From: Anoxynatronum sibiricum
Lineage (GTDB): Bacteria > Bacillota > Clostridia > Peptostreptococcales > Tindalliaceae
Reading direction: 5' to 3'
DNA length: 64,000 nt
Assembly (NCBI RefSeq): GCF_039414295.1
Contig: NZ_JBCITM010000007.1
Location: 1 to 64,000, forward strand
Shown here: piece by piece, positions 1 through 8,650 of the stretch
Layout of the letters: each line of letters opens with the position of its first letter
Position numbering within the stretch: position 1 is the stretch's first letter
Translations under genes and position numbers: made by a program
The notes under the pieces: generated by a model
Database searches by the model: none
The model's input: only the letters and a program-made list of their open reading frames with translations
Told to the model about the DNA's origin: nothing

Positions 1-124
1 GCCACTATCCTTGATAATAGAGGATAGGAATACCCTTTCTCAAAGCAATATCACCCCTCAAAACTGATTCTAAGCGCAAAAAAGCCATGTTTCATCTCTA
101 AAACATGACTTTTTCGACAACCTC

Positions 125-153
125 AAGTCCGGAAGACATTACCGGACTTTTTT
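125..153 (+). terminator. Rho-independent terminator of an upstream gene
   Basis: The inverted repeat AAGTCCGG / CCGGACTT with a 9-nt loop is followed by a run of T. It would end a plus-strand transcript entering from outside the window and separates it from sodA. Confidence 0.75.
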
Positions 154-169
154 GATTGTTTTTATATAA

Positions 170-200
170 AATGATTATCATTCCCATTTATGGATATAAT
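170..200 (+). promoter_or_regulatory. sodA promoter with Fur-like box
   Basis: AATGATTATCATT (170-182) is a perfect 13-bp palindrome matching the core of Fur-family boxes. A good -10 (TATAAT, 195-200) follows. The box sits where a -35 would be, so repression by an iron- or manganese-sensing Fur-family protein is plausible. The regulator identity is inferred. Confidence 0.5.
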
Positions 201-270
201 ACTAATATGTGAGTAGACGGGATTCCCCGTAGAATAAACCCATTAACCGAGAATCAAAAGGAGGATACAG

Positions 271-882
271 ATGACTTATCAACTACCTAAGTTACCTTAC
301 GATTACAATGCACTGGAACCACACATTGATTCATTAACCATGGAAACTCACCATTCCAAGCATCATCAAGCCTATGTCACCAAACTGAATGAAGCGCTGG
401 AAGGGCATGAAAACTGGCAACAACTGGAAATCAAGGAGTTGGTTGCCCGTTTAAGCGAACTCCCCGAATCCGTTCGCACTGCAGTGCGGAACAATGGCGG
501 CGGTCATTATAACCACTCCCTGTTCTGGGAGCTCATGTCACCCTCTCCCAAAACCGAACCCACTGGAAAACTGGCAGCTAAGATCAATGAAGTCTTTGGC
601 AGTCTGGAAAGCTTCAAGGAAAAGTTTAAACAGGCGGCACTGGGCCGGTTTGGCAGCGGCTGGGCGTGGCTGGTTCTTGACAACGGCCAGCTGGCAGTGG
701 TTTCCACCGCCAACCAGGACAACCCGGTTACCGAAGGCAAAGAAGTGCTCATGGGCATTGATGTCTGGGAGCATGCTTATTATCTGAAGTATATGAACAA
801 ACGCCCTGACTATGTGGATGCCTGGTGGTCAGTGCTTGATTGGAAAAAAGTGGAAGAGCGTTTTGAGGCCCTTTCCAAATAG
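271..882 (+). CDS. sodA: Superoxide dismutase (Fe/Mn family)
   Basis: Converts superoxide to peroxide and oxygen in the cytoplasm. The 203-residue length is normal for the family. The N-terminal alpha-hairpin domain has the THHSKHHQAYV metal-ligand helix, and the C-terminal domain has GSGWAWLV and the DVWEHAYYLKY signature with the Asp and His metal ligands. The start follows AAAGGAGG with good spacing. It is monocistronic: a terminator follows and a Fur-like palindrome lies upstream, which fits metal-controlled expression. Fe versus Mn preference cannot be read from sequence alone. Confidence 0.97.
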   Translation: MTYQLPKLPYDYNALEPHIDSLTMETHHSKHHQAYVTKLNEALEGHENWQQLEIKELVARLSELPESVRTAVRNNGGGHYNHSLFWELMSPSPKTEPTGKLAAKINEVFGSLESFKEKFKQAALGRFGSGWAWLVLDNGQLAVVSTANQDNPVTEGKEVLMGIDVWEHAYYLKYMNKRPDYVDAWWSVLDWKKVEERFEALSK

Positions 883-919
883 TGTCACCGGTTCGAACTG
901 CTATGACACATGACTGATA

Positions 920-952
920 AACCCCCAATGCTTAAATGCACTGGGGGTTTGT
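920..952 (+). terminator. Terminator after sodA
   Basis: AAACCCCCAATGC and GCACTGGGGGTTT form a long GC-rich stem around a short AT loop, ending in TTTG. It lies about 40 nt after the sodA stop. Confidence 0.85.
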
Positions 953-1048
953 TGTGACCGCCGCTTTTCAACTTATCTATTGTCATGGTAAAGTAGAAAG
1001 ATGCCAGCGAACAGGCTGAGATAGCACCGAATCCTTCCTCTCATTTCG

Positions 1049-1303
1049 GTGCATGAAATGAAAGACTCACTGACCGCTGGTAAGTTTGAGGAATACACCG
1101 TTCCCGCGGCCACTTGGGCTGTTTTCTCAGGCGAAGGCACTGGCCGCTCCATTCAGGAGCTGGAGAAGCGTATTATCACCGACTGGCTGCCCACCTCAGG
1201 GTATGAGTATGCCAACGCCCCGGACATCGAGGTGTATCTTGATCCAAATCCTGAGAACACAAAGTATGAGGTATGGATTCCCGTTCAGAAAAAAAATGAC
1301 TAA
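1049..1303 (+). pseudogene. GyrI-like effector-binding domain remnant
   Basis: The 84-residue product matches only the C-terminal half of the AraC effector-binding/GyrI-like fold (about 150 residues when complete): the FEEYTVPAATWAVF strand, a WLPTSGYE loop and the closing EVWIPVQKK strand. I see no proper ribosome site before the first ATG and no matching N-terminal half upstream in any frame. I read it as a 5'-truncated remnant. A short functional small-molecule-binding protein is possible but less likely. Confidence 0.5.
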
Positions 1304-1313
1304 CCGGAACATC

Positions 1314-1946
1314 TCAAGGCTCCAGCAACAAAGCTCTCACCGGAGATGCTTCAGCCCCCTTGATCTTTAGAGGCACCGCCACCAGGAGGTAATCTCCCGG
1401 TGGCACCGCTGCCAGACGAAGGCCTTCAAGAATTAAAATCCCGTTTCCCAGTAGTGTTTTATGGGTCATGCGATCTGGCTGATCCCGCTCAATACCCAGG
1501 GAATCAATGCCGACCCCCGTCACGCCTAACTCTTTAAGGTAGGCAGCGCCTGACCTTTCCAGGTAGACAAATTCAAAGTCGAATGTTTCGTGAAAAGAGT
1601 TGCGTGTTTTGAGTAAAACGAACTTTCCCGATGAGATCTCTTTTTTTTCCAGATCCTGTTGTGTGATTCCACCCGCTGCTTCTGTCAGATCCACCACCTG
1701 ACAAGGCGTGACCACTTGTTCTAAACGAAGGTCATTCAGTGTCTCCCCTCCTGGAATCATATGCAGCGGCATATCCAGATGGGTGCCGGTATGCATTCCC
1801 AGGGTCACTGTTGTTTCATAGGCTTCGCTTGCTGTAAAGTCCCGGGTGACTTGAATCCGGGGCTTGTTTTCTTCCCGGTTTTTATAGACCATCATATTTT
1901 CAGAGATTTCCATGCTGATATCGATGATTGTGCCTGGCCACTTCAT
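1314..1946 (-). CDS. Cyclase family protein (kynurenine formamidase-like metal hydrolase)
   Basis: Belongs to the cyclase/kynurenine formamidase superfamily of metal-dependent amide or ester hydrolases; the signature HTGTHLDMPLHM near residue 55 supplies the metal-binding His and Asp. About 210 residues is the usual size. The ATG overlaps the zwf stop (TGATG) and follows GGAGG at proper spacing, so it is the third gene of the gnd-zwf operon and translationally coupled. The true substrate is unknown. A lactone or cyclic-amide substrate connected with the upstream sugar-acid pathway is only a guess. Confidence 0.8.
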   Translation of the reverse strand: MKWPGTIIDISMEISENMMVYKNREENKPRIQVTRDFTASEAYETTVTLGMHTGTHLDMPLHMIPGGETLNDLRLEQVVTPCQVVDLTEAAGGITQQDLEKKEISSGKFVLLKTRNSFHETFDFEFVYLERSGAAYLKELGVTGVGIDSLGIERDQPDRMTHKTLLGNGILILEGLRLAAVPPGDYLLVAVPLKIKGAEASPVRALLLEP

Positions 1947-3412
1947 CACTTTTCCTCCTTTTCTTCCAATGCTGATGCATGTTTCAACCGCTCCTCATAG
2001 GCTGGGCCTTGCGATCCTTTCGGGTAGGATTTCACCGCTTCAGGATGTGCTGCTGCCCATGATATCAGTTGGTCAATCCATATCCACGAGGCTTCCACTT
2101 CATCCCAATGGGTAAAGGAGCTTTGATCTCCCTTCATGGCGTCCAGCAACAGTTTTTCGTATGCCTCGGGTGTATTGGTACCCGCCAGGCAGTTCTGGCA
2201 GAAATCCATGTTGACAGCCATCAGTTTGTTCAAAGTTCCCGGTTCTTTTGTGTTGAAAGACAAGACAACGCCTTCCTGAGGCTGTATCTGTATGATGAGC
2301 CGATTCGGCGCAAGCTGCTGCTGGGTTTGCCTGAGGCTCCACGATCCCATGGGCAGCTTGTACTGGATCATGATGCCAGCTGTTTTTTCTGCCAGCGCTT
2401 TCCCTGTGATCAGGAAAAAGGGCACGCCCTCCCAACGGGGATGATCCAGAAAAACTTTCAGGGCTGCGAAGGTTTCTGTCGTGGAATCCGGTGCCACTTT
2501 CAGTTCGTTGTGATACCTTTCATACTGCCCCAGCACCAACCTGTTTTCCATCTCTTCCGTTTCAAACGGTACCAGACTTCGAAGAATTTTCACTTTTTCA
2601 GCCCGAAGATTTTCAGCCGTCAGATAATCCGGCATCTCCATAGCCGTCAGTGCCAGCATCTGCAGCATATGGTTTTGAACCATATCCCGTAGCGCTCCAG
2701 CCTGGTCGTAATAAGCGCCCCGGGTACCCACCCCCTCCATTTCTGTTGAAATAATCTGCACATGATCAATGTGGTCTGCATTCCAAGTTGGTTCAAAAAT
2801 CTGGTTGGCCGCACGGATGGTCATCAGGTTTTGCACCATTTCCTTGACCAGATAATGATCAATCCGAAAAAGCTCTTCTTCCTCAAAAACCATCCTCAAT
2901 GTCTGATTAAGTTCTCTGGCAGAGGCGGCATCCCGCCCAAAGGGCTTTTCAATCATCATGCGCTGCCATCCATACTTTCGGTTAACGATTCCATGGTTTT
3001 TCAGATGCTGCACAATGGTTCCAAAATATTCAGGTGAGACCGCCATGTAGAAAAGTCGATTCCCACTGCTTTCTGTCTTTTCTCCAAGAGTGTCCAATTT
3101 CTTTTTCAGCGACTCATACTGATCTCCCTGATCAAACTCAAGGGACTGGTAGTGGAATCTGCCTGCCAGCTTGTTCCAGACAGATTCCTCAAAGGTTTGA
3201 CGGGTATGGGCTTCAGCCTGCTGCCTGACAGATGCCACGTATTCATCAGTATTGTGTTTTTTTCGGGCAACCGCCACCACTCCGAAAGCTTTAGGGAGCA
3301 ACTCTTTTGCTTCCAGATGGTAAAGGGCTGGCACCAGTTTTCGACTGGTCAGGTCTCCGGTGGCACCAAAGATCACCATCAGGCAGTTCATTGCTCCCGC
3401 ATCCTGCACCAT
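1946..3412 (-). CDS. zwf: Glucose-6-phosphate 1-dehydrogenase
   Basis: Oxidises glucose 6-phosphate to 6-phosphogluconolactone with NADP, the first step of the oxidative pentose phosphate pathway. The 488-residue length is typical. The Rossmann motif GATGDLTSRKL is at the N-terminus, and RIDHYLVKEMVQN carries the substrate-binding and catalytic His region. The start follows GGAGG and its ATG overlaps the gnd stop (TAATG). A 6-phosphogluconolactonase gene is not adjacent. The pair supplies NADPH, which fits the redox-defence genes elsewhere in the window (inference). Confidence 0.96.
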   Translation of the reverse strand: MVQDAGAMNCLMVIFGATGDLTSRKLVPALYHLEAKELLPKAFGVVAVARKKHNTDEYVASVRQQAEAHTRQTFEESVWNKLAGRFHYQSLEFDQGDQYESLKKKLDTLGEKTESSGNRLFYMAVSPEYFGTIVQHLKNHGIVNRKYGWQRMMIEKPFGRDAASARELNQTLRMVFEEEELFRIDHYLVKEMVQNLMTIRAANQIFEPTWNADHIDHVQIISTEMEGVGTRGAYYDQAGALRDMVQNHMLQMLALTAMEMPDYLTAENLRAEKVKILRSLVPFETEEMENRLVLGQYERYHNELKVAPDSTTETFAALKVFLDHPRWEGVPFFLITGKALAEKTAGIMIQYKLPMGSWSLRQTQQQLAPNRLIIQIQPQEGVVLSFNTKEPGTLNKLMAVNMDFCQNCLAGTNTPEAYEKLLLDAMKGDQSSFTHWDEVEASWIWIDQLISWAAAHPEAVKSYPKGSQGPAYEERLKHASALEEKEEK

Positions 3413-4317
3413 TAGGTTTCCTCCTTTTTCACCGTTGCATGGCCGCCAAACTGGTTTCTCAGACCAGCCACCACTTTTCCGGAAAAAGTGTCTGCCTGTT
3501 GAGACCGGTAACGAGTGAACAGTGAAGCGGCAATGACGGGCACCGGTACAGACAGGTCAAGGGCTTCCTGCACGCTCCAGAGGCCTTCGCCGGATGCGTG
3601 GACAACCCCTTTGATGGAGGCCAGATCCGGGTCTTCCTGAAAGGCTTTCTGTGTCAGATCCATTAACCAGCCCCGAATCACTGATCCATGACGCCACACC
3701 TCTGCCACCTGGGCATAATCCACATCAAAAGGGCTTTCCTTAAGAATTTCAAACCCTTCTCCGATGGCCTGCATCATCCCATATTCAATCCCGTTGTGGA
3801 TCATTTTCACATAATGACCGGCACCTTCCGGGCCCACATGGGCCAATCCGCCAGGCACACAAAGATCCCTCAGCACCTCTTCCAACTGGCCGTAATCCTC
3901 ATCACTGCCCCCCACCATCATGCAGGCTCCATGCCGGGCACCTTCAATACCACCGCTGGTGCCAATGTCCATAAAATGAATCCCTTTTCCCTTCAGCTCA
4001 CCGGCCCGGCGCAGGGTATCCCGGTAATGGGAGTTACCGCCATCAATCACCAGGTCGCCTGCTGCCAGCAAGGGCGTCAGGTCCGCCAACACTGCGTCCA
4101 CCGCCGCTCCTGCTGACACCATGATCCAGATCCTCCGGGGATGGTCCAGCTGCTTCACCAGATTCTCCAAAGAGTCAGTTCCCTTAATGCCTTCTGCCTG
4201 AAGGGCTTTCACTTTATCGAGGCTCCGGTTATAGCCGATCACGCTCTGACCCCGCTCTTGCATGTTCAGGGCCAGCTGGAACCCCATTTTTCCCAGACCA
4301 ATTAATCCGATCTTCAT
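3412..4317 (-). CDS. gnd: 6-phosphogluconate dehydrogenase, decarboxylating (short form)
   Basis: Oxidative decarboxylation of 6-phosphogluconate to ribulose 5-phosphate. The protein starts with the Rossmann motif IGLIGLGKMG; DIGTSGGIEGA and HYVKMIHNGIEYGMMQ are the substrate and catalytic Lys motifs. About 300 residues marks the short, YqeC/GndA-like form that is often NAD-preferring. I chose the ATG at 4317 because AAGGAGGA precedes it; the longer reading adds 13 residues without family support. First gene of the gnd-zwf-cyclase operon. Confidence 0.94.
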   Translation of the reverse strand: MKIGLIGLGKMGFQLALNMQERGQSVIGYNRSLDKVKALQAEGIKGTDSLENLVKQLDHPRRIWIMVSAGAAVDAVLADLTPLLAAGDLVIDGGNSHYRDTLRRAGELKGKGIHFMDIGTSGGIEGARHGACMMVGGSDEDYGQLEEVLRDLCVPGGLAHVGPEGAGHYVKMIHNGIEYGMMQAIGEGFEILKESPFDVDYAQVAEVWRHGSVIRGWLMDLTQKAFQEDPDLASIKGVVHASGEGLWSVQEALDLSVPVPVIAASLFTRYRSQQADTFSGKVVAGLRNQFGGHATVKKEET

Positions 4318-4430
4318 GTGAACATCCTCCTTCTCCGATATAGAATAGATCTTCATTCATTTTTGACCGACAGTACGGTGATAACTGTTGACAGTCGTGT
4401 GGCAAAATCAGTGATGCGTCACAAACAGGT

Positions 4431-5855
4431 TTATGGTAAAAACAACCTTTGAAACAGTTTTTTCTGCCAGGGCTTAAACGAATCTTTTAACTGGGTCAAT
4501 GCCGCTCCTCCAAAAATTTCCGATTTGCTGGGATAGGCATAGATGATGTTCATGAAATCCGACACTTTCAACTTCTTCACAATGGCCAGGGAGGCCAGGG
4601 AAATCATCTCTCCCGCCTGTTCGCAGACCAGCGTGGCGCCGATGACCCGCTTTTTTCGGTCCAGCACCAGCTTCAGGAATCCCTCCCGGTCATCCTCGAT
4701 GACGGCCCTGTCCACCTCCCGGAAAGGATGGGTGATGACCGACCCCAGGAGGCCGGCTTCTTTGGCGGTTTCTTCCGTGTAACCGGCGTGGGCCGCCTGG
4801 GGGCTGGTGTAGGTGGTCCAGACCACATGGCGGTAATCCACTTTTTTCTTCAGGGGCAAAAACAGGTTCCGCACCACAATCCCCGCCTGGTATCCGGCCA
4901 TGTGGGTGAACTGATAGGGGCCTGCAATATCACCGCAAGCGTAAATATGAGGCTGGCTGGTTTGCAGGGCTTCGTTCACCACCACAAACCCCCGCCGGTC
5001 CGTTTTCACAGCGGCAGCCTCCAGGCCCATGCCTGTCGAAGCCGGCTGGCGGCCCAGGGCGATGAGGAAGGTATCTCCTTCGAGGATCGATGGTATATCT
5101 TTTTTGGTTTCCTTCAATGAAAGACTGATCCGGCTCTCTTCCTGGGAAACACCGGTGATGTCACGGCCATAGAGGAACCGGATGCCGTCGGCTTCCAGTT
5201 TTCTGGCCATGATCTCGCCCACCTCCGGTTCATCTTTCTTGAACAGCCCATGACCACGAAGAATGACTGTTACCCTGGAACCCAGGTGAACAAATGCCTG
5301 GCCAATCTCCATGGCGATGGGGCCGGCCCCCCAGATCATCAGGTGCTCCGGCAGTTTTTTTAGGGAGAACAGTGTTTCATTGGTGAGATAGCTCACCTTA
5401 TCCAGTCCTTCCAGTTTTGGAACCTGAGGACCGGAACCGGCTGCAATCACAATTCTTTTTCCTGTCAGAACCCGGTCCCCCGCCTGGACCGTATGCGCAT
5501 CCAGCAACCTGCCATGAGACTGGATCACTTCCACTCCCATGGACTGGAAACGTTCCACTGAATCGTGGGGGGCAATTTCTTCGATGACCCGATGGACCCG
5601 GTTCATGACTTTTTCAAGGTTCACAGGCGCCTGGGTACCGTCCAGTCCCATTTTTTTGGACTGCCTGATCCAGTTTGCCAGATGGGCACTGGCCAGGAGG
5701 GATTTGCTGGGCACACACCCGGTGTTGAGGCAGTCGCCCCCCATTTCATTCCCTTCAAGCAGGGCCACTTTTGCCCCCAGGGCGGCGGCACCCCCTGCCG
5801 TCACCAGCCCGGCGCTCCCGCCGCCGATGACGATGACATGGTATTCGTATGACAT
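4431..5855 (-). CDS. FAD-dependent NAD(P)-disulfide oxidoreductase (lipoamide dehydrogenase / mercuric reductase-like)
   Basis: Class I pyridine-nucleotide disulfide oxidoreductase of 474 residues. The FAD-binding GGGSAGLVTAGGAAALG is followed by the redox-active disulfide GGDCLNTGCVPSK. A second nucleotide-binding segment (WGAGPIAMEIGQ), the second FAD motif YACGDIAG and the C-terminal dimerisation domain are present. The terminal His-Pro pair with Glu found in true lipoamide dehydrogenases is not visible (HPEPTE is absent; the end reads YAYPSKSEI), which resembles the mercuric reductase-like group of unknown substrate. RBS GAGAGGAG precedes ATG. It stands alone, without 2-oxoacid dehydrogenase genes nearby. 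Confidence 0.85.
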   Translation of the reverse strand: MSYEYHVIVIGGGSAGLVTAGGAAALGAKVALLEGNEMGGDCLNTGCVPSKSLLASAHLANWIRQSKKMGLDGTQAPVNLEKVMNRVHRVIEEIAPHDSVERFQSMGVEVIQSHGRLLDAHTVQAGDRVLTGKRIVIAAGSGPQVPKLEGLDKVSYLTNETLFSLKKLPEHLMIWGAGPIAMEIGQAFVHLGSRVTVILRGHGLFKKDEPEVGEIMARKLEADGIRFLYGRDITGVSQEESRISLSLKETKKDIPSILEGDTFLIALGRQPASTGMGLEAAAVKTDRRGFVVVNEALQTSQPHIYACGDIAGPYQFTHMAGYQAGIVVRNLFLPLKKKVDYRHVVWTTYTSPQAAHAGYTEETAKEAGLLGSVITHPFREVDRAVIEDDREGFLKLVLDRKKRVIGATLVCEQAGEMISLASLAIVKKLKVSDFMNIIYAYPSKSEIFGGAALTQLKDSFKPWQKKLFQRLFLP

Positions 5856-5935
5856 GAGTACAACTCCTCTCTCCCCGGTTCTTCAACCCAGTCTGATAGT
5901 CAATGCTGGCCACAGCTATTGACAGCTGGAGGCAG

Positions 5936-6940
5936 TCAGGAAACTATCAGATAAATCCGTCTCGGCAACTCTATTTCCACTGTCTGACCGACACTCAGGT
6001 CACCATGGAAATTGTCATCAATCCAAAGGGGGATGTCATCCACCAACACTTTCACCCTTCGGCTTTTTCCCATGTATCGTATGTCAGTGACTCGTCCGCC
6101 TGCATCCCCTGGCGTCATGACAATCCCACGTTCTGGAATCAGTCCCGTGGCCGGGCCTTCAGGGATGCCTTCTGCGGGGAAACGCCCCAAAGCACAGTGA
6201 AAAACCTCTTGGGCAACAGATCCCTCCACCAGATTCCCAGCTTCCATGAAACGGGCAGTTGCCCTCTTTTTCGGTCGTTCATAGAGCTCTTTGGGGGTGC
6301 CCGACTCCAGCACCTTTCCCTCTTTCAGCAACAGTATTTCATCGGATAACTGCAGGGCTTCTGTCACATCATGGGTGACAAAAATAACCGTCAGGTTCAT
6401 CTGGCGCTGCAGCGTCTTCACCTGTTGGCCAAGTTCACGACGAAGGGAAGGGTCCAGGCTGGAAAAGGGTTCATCCATCAACACCAAAGAACTTCCAGGT
6501 GCCAGGGCTCTGGCAATGGAAACTCGCTGCTGCTGCCCCCCGGAAAGGGTTCCCGGCATTCGGCACTCCAATTCACTGATTTGAAGCACTGCCAATAACG
6601 CCTTCACTTGTTCCCCGATTTTTCCCCTGTCCCAGCCAACTGTTTCCAGCCCAAAGGCGATGTTCTGGTATACCGTTAAATGGGGAAAGAGCAGGGGCTG
6701 CTGAAAAATCATGGGGATTCTGCGCCCCTCTGCCGGAACCGCTGTCACATCCCGGCCCTCCAGGAGAATGCGGCCCTCCTCCGGCTTTTCAAGCCCGGCA
6801 ATCAGCTTCAGCAGGGTGGTTTTACCCGTTCCAGAATCTCCCAGTATGGTATGGAAGCACCCCTTCGGCGTTCGGAAGCTGACAGATTGGATGACTGGCT
6901 GCCTATTCAGTTTTTTTGACACATTCACCAGCTCAAGCAT
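5936..6940 (-). CDS. ABC transporter ATP-binding protein (YnjD-like, PotA/FbpC group)
   Basis: Nucleotide-binding subunit of an importer. Walker A GDSGTGKT (about 34-41), Q-loop FQQPLLFP, signature LSGGQQQR, Walker B LVLMDEP and H-loop VTHD are complete; the last 100 residues form a TOBE-like regulatory domain, as in spermidine, iron and thiamine importers. An AAAGGAGG ribosome site overlaps the stop of the permease gene, so the two are coupled. It is the last gene of the long minus-strand operon. Order and domain types match E. coli YnjD. The substrate is unknown. Confidence 0.9.
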   Translation of the reverse strand: MLELVNVSKKLNRQPVIQSVSFRTPKGCFHTILGDSGTGKTTLLKLIAGLEKPEEGRILLEGRDVTAVPAEGRRIPMIFQQPLLFPHLTVYQNIAFGLETVGWDRGKIGEQVKALLAVLQISELECRMPGTLSGGQQQRVSIARALAPGSSLVLMDEPFSSLDPSLRRELGQQVKTLQRQMNLTVIFVTHDVTEALQLSDEILLLKEGKVLESGTPKELYERPKKRATARFMEAGNLVEGSVAQEVFHCALGRFPAEGIPEGPATGLIPERGIVMTPGDAGGRVTDIRYMGKSRRVKVLVDDIPLWIDDNFHGDLSVGQTVEIELPRRIYLIVS

Positions 6941-6952
6941 GGGCAGCCTCCT

Positions 6953-8650
6953 TTAAAACAGGTAGTCGGTGTTGGACGAACTTCGGCGAACCCAGCCATC
7001 GGCCAGGTAAAACAGGCTCAGGTGAATGGCCAGGAACAGGGTACCCATGACAGCACCAGTCCCCCATTGACTGCCGGTCAGGGCTGGGTACATGAGCATG
7101 GAAAAAGTGAGCACATTGCCTCCCCCCAGCAATAACACAGAAAAGAGCTCTGAAAAAGACAGTAAAAACCCGATGCAGAAGGAAAAAAAGACACCGGGCA
7201 CCATCAAGGGCAGCAGCACTTTCCGATGATAGTAAATGGTGCTGCAACCCAGGGTTTTGGCTGTTTCTTCCAACTCGCTGCCAATTCCTTTCTGGTAGGC
7301 TGTCAGGATTGCCGTGGCATAGGGAAGGCTGATGATCACGTGTGCTGTCAGGACAGCGGCTCCGGTGTTGGCCAGGGAAAGCCGCAGCATCACCAGGTGG
7401 AGGCTGAGCATCAGCACCACCGCCGGCACATACAGGGGCAGGGAAATCAGCGCAAACCATGTCAGGGAAACGGATGGCTCCATCCGGGACAGGCTTCGTG
7501 CCGTCACCAGGCCCAAAAGTGTGGTGATGAGGCCGGTGAGGAAGGCCAGCCGGACACTGGTGTAAAGCCCTGGCAGGAACAGGGCATTGCGCCCCAGGGT
7601 GTTTTCCCAGAATTGCAGGGAAAAACCCCTGGGAATCAGTTCCGGAAAGGGAATGGCTGCAAAGAAGGAAAAGAGGATGACGTAGCCCATGGGCAAAAGC
7701 CACAAAACCGAGATCAGCATCAGGCCCACGGAACCCACACTGATGAACCCCGGCGGGGTGTCCTTCCCCTTGTCTGAAGCGGGAAAACCCCGAAAAGTCG
7801 TGGTGCTTTTCAGCAGCCAGTTAAGCAGGCTCAGGTACAAGCCAGCGGCGGATGCGCCAAGGACCAGCATCACCATTCCCTGGGCCATGGCTTCGTAATA
7901 ACTGGAAAGACCGGGGCGCAGGTACAGGCTGTAGAGGCTGGCTGACAAGGGACGGGGAGAAAAGGCACTCATCAGATGGGGAACCTCAAAGGATCCCAGG
8001 GCATAAGCAAAATGCACCAGGCAGCTCCACAGAATGACCCGGCGGCATAATGGCAGGTAAATTGCAAACAGCTGCCGCAGCCGTCCGGCACCCAGGGTGC
8101 GGGCAACACCCCGGTACTGGCGGTTGATGCGGGTCATCACCGTCAGGGTCATGAGGGCGACGAAGGGAATCCCCTTAAAGGCGTAGACCCAGATCATGCC
8201 CACCCCGGCAGCATCAAAGATCAGCGGTGGAAAAGACCCCGGACTGTCAATGACACCCAGGGCCAGGGCCAGTCTTGACAACAGGCCGGCCTGGCCCAGC
8301 AGCAGGAACGCCAGAAAAACCACGTACAGGTAGGGAAGCACCAGGCCTGCCTGCATCACCCGTTCCGACAGGCGGCGCAGCAGCCTTGTTTCGCTGGTGG
8401 CAATGGCATAGGCTGTCAGGGTTCCCGCCACCGCAGCCAGCAGGGAGGCGGCAACCGCCAGGTAGAGGCTGTAGAAGGCGTTCATCCAAAACCCGGACTG
8501 GCTCAGCAGGGTCCGGTAGTGGACCAGCGTCAGGGCGTCCCCTGAATCGCCGGAATCAGTGAGACTGGTGATGAACATGAGCACCAGCCCTCCCGCCACC
8601 ATAAGGATCAGGGTCATAACAGGAAGCAGTCTTCGGATGTTTCGGTTCAT
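6953..8650 (-). CDS. ABC transporter permease, two fused membrane domains (YnjC-like)
   Basis: The 565-residue protein holds two binding-protein-dependent permease modules in one chain, each of about six membrane spans. The first has an EAA-like loop near GVARTLGAGRLRQLF, the second at LEETAKTLGCSTIYY; these loops dock on the ATPase. Such fusions are found in FbpB, ThiP and YnjC. The ATG overlaps the stop of the binding-protein gene (TGATG). With its neighbours it forms a complete importer in the cytoplasmic membrane. The substrate is not evident. Confidence 0.9.
   Translation of the reverse strand: MNRNIRRLLPVMTLILMVAGGLVLMFITSLTDSGDSGDALTLVHYRTLLSQSGFWMNAFYSLYLAVAASLLAAVAGTLTAYAIATSETRLLRRLSERVMQAGLVLPYLYVVFLAFLLLGQAGLLSRLALALGVIDSPGSFPPLIFDAAGVGMIWVYAFKGIPFVALMTLTVMTRINRQYRGVARTLGAGRLRQLFAIYLPLCRRVILWSCLVHFAYALGSFEVPHLMSAFSPRPLSASLYSLYLRPGLSSYYEAMAQGMVMLVLGASAAGLYLSLLNWLLKSTTTFRGFPASDKGKDTPPGFISVGSVGLMLISVLWLLPMGYVILFSFFAAIPFPELIPRGFSLQFWENTLGRNALFLPGLYTSVRLAFLTGLITTLLGLVTARSLSRMEPSVSLTWFALISLPLYVPAVVLMLSLHLVMLRLSLANTGAAVLTAHVIISLPYATAILTAYQKGIGSELEETAKTLGCSTIYYHRKVLLPLMVPGVFFSFCIGFLLSFSELFSVLLLGGGNVLTFSMLMYPALTGSQWGTGAVMGTLFLAIHLSLFYLADGWVRRSSSNTDYLF

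Noticed and set aside
3688..4116. Plus-strand open frame within the gnd region
   Set aside because: Antisense shadow of the 6-phosphogluconate dehydrogenase gene, without ribosome site or homology.
4431..5855. Lipoamide dehydrogenase (Lpd) or mercuric reductase (MerA)
   Set aside because: No 2-oxoacid dehydrogenase or mer genes are nearby, there is no N-terminal metal-binding domain and the terminal signature is not that of Lpd. Kept as a general flavin disulfide oxidoreductase.
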